Assembly: GCA_001774945.1 (NCBI GenBank)
Contig: MFBL01000028.1
Coordinates: forward strand, 1-5,179
DNA: 5,179 nt
Source of the DNA: Candidatus Curtissbacteria bacterium RIFCSPHIGHO2_12_FULL_41_17
Lineage (GTDB): Bacteria; Patescibacteriota; Microgenomatia; Curtissbacterales; GWA2-41-24
Direction: 5' to 3'
A program made the translations under genes and the position numbers. Of the stretch, positions 2,798-5,179 are shown piece by piece; within the stretch, counting starts at the first letter, position 1; each line of letters begins with the position of its first letter. A model generated the notes under the pieces. The model did no database searches and had not been told where the DNA came from. It saw nothing but the letters and a program-made list of their open reading frames with translations.

Positions 2798-5179
2798 GCT
2801 TTAAAATTACCAAAATTATACCAATAAGACCAAGCACAGTGATTAAAACAGCAAGGTTAAAAATATTGCTGTCATAGTAAAAGCGGACTGTATGTTCCCC
2901 AGGTGCCAACGGGACTGCCCTGAAAGTATAATCGGCTCTCAAAATTTCCGTTTCATCGCCATCCACCTTTGCTTTCCAACCGGGGTAGAAATTGTCAGAA
3001 AGAAAAAGCAGTTTTGGCTGATCTGAACTTGTCCTCACAATCACCTCTTGAGATTTATAACTGACAATCTTAACCGTCCCTGGCCCAAATTGGGGCGAAA
3101 TCGGAGAGGGTTTTTCTAAAATTAAGACGTTTCTGAAATCAAAATTCTCCCCTAGTAATTTTTGGGGGATAAGCTTTCTTCTTTCTTTTTGAACCTCGTC
3201 GTCAGTTTTTCCGGTTGAATCACTCTGGGGCGGCCCCTCATAATTTGAAGCTAAAAACACCCTTGGCAAAACCTGTAGATTTTCAAAAACCGCCAAATCG
3301 TAATTCTCAAACACTCGTTTAAAATTATTTTTTTCAAGAATATCAGCGTCTTCCTTTTTGGCAATAACGTATTTAACACCCAAAAGATCGATAAGCTTTC
3401 TGGTATTTTTATTCTGGATTATCCATGCAGCCTTGCCCCTGCCCAAGCCTGCGTCCGCCCTAAACGTAAAATGTTCTATGTCGTTTCCCTGCATAGCGGA
3501 TGTAAACTCGGCATAAGAAAGTATGTTCAGGGAGTTATATCCCTCAGGGGAGTAAATTCTGTATTGAGTTGCAAAATTATTTTCAAGATGCGCCTGACCT
3601 ATCCCCCAGCTTCTGGCGTAGCCCTGATTTTTTTGAACGTAGTCAATAACAGGTATTTTGGGGAAAACATTACTTTTATCGGTATACGAAAAGTATTTGT
3701 GGGCAAATAAAAATAACTGGAAATATGTAAGCAAAATTATCACCAAGGCGGCTTGAGGCTTTTTCAAACCAAATTTGGGGAAGAAAGCCGCAACTATGAC
3801 TGCGCAAGTGCAAAGAAAAACAGCCATCGGCACAATTAGATTGCGCAGGCTGATTTTGGCAGTTTCAAGGGAACTTAATGTCGCCGAACTAAAATATGGC
3901 AAATTCAATAGCTTAACTCCCAAAAGGTAGGCGGCAACAGATGCAAAGAGAACCGCGAACAGAGAAATGAAAAAGGCAATACTTTTGATTTTTGATTTAA
4001 GCCATCTGTCCATACCCTTGGCGGCCAGAACCGCCAGACAAAATGTGGGAATAAAAAGAAGCCTGTTGGCAATTGAGCTTGAAAGAACCGGCAGAGGCAT
4101 CTCGGTAAACAATCTGGAAAGAGGAGTGTTAACAGTCAGAAACAGGGCCACCAGCCCCAAAATAAAGTAAAAGCGGACTATCGTATTTTTTCTGCCTTCA
4201 AAAATTTCATAAAAAGCGAATAAAATTACCGCCGTACCGACAAACATGATGCTTTCGTAGTAAGTCGAAACACCGCTTCTGAAGAAATTCCAGGTTGCAG
4301 GATTGCCGAAAAAATCCGCGGAAAGGTAGGTCAAAAGAGATTGCACAGGCAATAAAAAACTAACCTGGATATTCCTGGATTCGACAACCGATCTTGCAGA
4401 CTCAAAATAAAGCTGGGCAGTCGGTAAAATCTGCACGGCCGAGATTAAAAATCCGGCCAATATCGCTGTTAATACGACCAGACCCTGTTTTAATTTTTGC
4501 CTGTTTTCGACTACCCGAAGCAGGCTATAGAGGAAAACTAGGGCGATCGTGTACACGGTCATTTGGATAAATCCGGCAAAAACCGAAAAGGCGACGGAAA
4601 ATACGACAGCCGTGAAATAAAACTTGCCGGATTTTCCCAAAACAGGCTTGTTACTTACAATCAGTTTGTCAGCACAGTATAAAATCAGCGGCAGCCAGAC
4701 TATGGCATGGGGTGTTATTACCTGTTCCTCACCCCAAGCCAAAATGAAAGGACTCAAACCAAAAGACAGCCCGCCGAAAAAGGCGGCGGCTTTGGCAACC
4801 TTAAGGTTTCTAAGATAAATAAATGTGAAGAAACTGCCCAAAATGAGTGGGCTTATCCTCAGCAAATGCCAAAACCATATTTGGGATAAAAACACGCTGA
4901 AAAGATTTAAGGGATAAAATACTGCGCTCTGAAGACTCGCCATATTCAAATTCCCCGCAAAAATATAGGGGTTCCACTGCGGTAGGTGAAAATTTCTAAG
5001 CTCTCCTACAACCAAAGAATAATTTGGAAAGTATAACCGCAACTGATCTAAGCCAATTATGTTTTTATAAGGCAAATTCTGACCGAAAATAGGGTAAAAA
5101 GAAACCAAAAGATTACCGTTTAGATTAACTCTCCCCAGAAAAATCGGCCAAAAGATAAGAAGAGTGAGAAGTGTAAATA
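2790..5179 (-). CDS. YfhO-family polytopic membrane protein, N-terminus outside the window
   Basis: The frame stays open to the right edge. At least 23 codons precede the first TTG (5106-5108) and encode a hydrophobic helix then GRVNLNGNLLVSFYP, the usual YfhO N-terminus. The TTG is therefore not the start, and only a few residues are probably missing. Numbering from the first full codon gives 795 residues. Seen motifs are DQLRLYFPNY (44-53), LPQWNPYIFAGN (65-76), FYPLNL (87-92), a FFGNP loop (about 289-293), and ANRLLFIP (about 370-377). About a dozen membrane segments end near residue 490. An outer soluble domain follows, with LLGVKYVI and the family signature LSDNFYPGWKAKVDG (726-740). One last helix (773-792) and KRD close the protein. 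Family members are GT-C-like; YfhO of Bacillus subtilis and its Listeria relatives act in glycosylating lipoteichoic acid from lipid-linked sugars. Here it heads an operon with the GT-C gene, so a joint envelope glycan role is inferred. Confidence 0.9.
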   Translation of the reverse strand, partial: FTLLTLLIFWPIFLGRVNLNGNLLVSFYPIFGQNLPYKNIIGLDQLRLYFPNYSLVVGELRNFHLPQWNPYIFAGNLNMASLQSAVFYPLNLFSVFLSQIWFWHLLRISPLILGSFFTFIYLRNLKVAKAAAFFGGLSFGLSPFILAWGEEQVITPHAIVWLPLILYCADKLIVSNKPVLGKSGKFYFTAVVFSVAFSVFAGFIQMTVYTIALVFLYSLLRVVENRQKLKQGLVVLTAILAGFLISAVQILPTAQLYFESARSVVESRNIQVSFLLPVQSLLTYLSADFFGNPATWNFFRSGVSTYYESIMFVGTAVILFAFYEIFEGRKNTIVRFYFILGLVALFLTVNTPLSRLFTEMPLPVLSSSIANRLLFIPTFCLAVLAAKGMDRWLKSKIKSIAFFISLFAVLFASVAAYLLGVKLLNLPYFSSATLSSLETAKISLRNLIVPMAVFLCTCAVIVAAFFPKFGLKKPQAALVIILLTYFQLFLFAHKYFSYTDKSNVFPKIPVIDYVQKNQGYARSWGIGQAHLENNFATQYRIYSPEGYNSLNILSYAEFTSAMQGNDIEHFTFRADAGLGRGKAAWIIQNKNTRKLIDLLGVKYVIAKKEDADILEKNNFKRVFENYDLAVFENLQVLPRVFLASNYEGPPQSDSTGKTDDEVQKERRKLIPQKLLGENFDFRNVLILEKPSPISPQFGPGTVKIVSYKSQEVIVRTSSDQPKLLFLSDNFYPGWKAKVDGDETEILRADYTFRAVPLAPGEHTVRFYYDSNIFNLAVLITVLGLIGIILVILKRD

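Noticed and set aside
3471..4889. Plus-strand short frames across the YfhO-family gene
   Set aside because: They are antisense shadows of a gene with strong family motifs on the minus strand.
5106..5108. TTG as the start codon of the YfhO-family gene
   Set aside because: The frame is open upstream to the window edge and encodes the hydrophobic first helix and the VNLNGNLLVSFYP region expected of the family, so the real start is outside.

Overview
The window looks like a stretch of a Candidate Phyla Radiation (Patescibacteria) chromosome, possibly Microgenomates-like. This is inferred from style, not from a marker gene. The supporting signs are start codons with little or no Shine-Dalgarno sequence, -10 boxes only 6-9 nt from start codons, a 20-bp CCTGCC/GGCAGG palindrome of a kind I associate with CPR intergenic DNA, a small GIY-YIG protein, a short LPxTG-type surface protein, and a large YfhO / GT-C glycosyltransferase pair.

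Layout. Positions 1-201 (minus) hold the start of a membrane-anchored protein that runs off the left edge. Positions 278-706 (minus) form a compound tRNA locus. The 5' part of one tRNA gene (662-706, with the palindrome inside its D-loop) and a matching 3' part (278-307) have perfectly complementary acceptor strands. They are separated by a GIY-YIG ORF (402-647) and a complete tRNA-Asn(GTT) (329-400). The tRNA-Asn is itself bracketed by an 11-bp perfect inverted repeat. Positions 707-864 are intergenic, with GC-rich hairpins and two outward-facing candidate promoters. Positions 865-1215 (plus) encode a small secreted Asn-rich protein ending in LPATG, a hydrophobic stretch and an RK tail. Its 3' end overlaps by 17 bp the 3' end of the convergent minus-strand operon.

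That operon fills 1199-5179. A YfhO-family membrane protein comes first (2790-5179, 5' end outside the window). It is followed, with an 8-bp overlap, by a GT-C (ArnT/PMT-like) glycosyltransferase (1199-2797). Both are predicted polytopic membrane proteins of families that use lipid-linked sugars on the outer membrane face. They probably act in the same cell-envelope glycosylation pathway, but the substrate cannot be read from sequence. The LPATG protein is a possible surface partner by neighbourhood only.

The most unusual part is the tRNA locus. It is either a tRNA gene broken by insertion of a GIY-YIG + tRNA-Asn cassette, or less likely an interrupted tRNA that is still rejoined at the RNA level.
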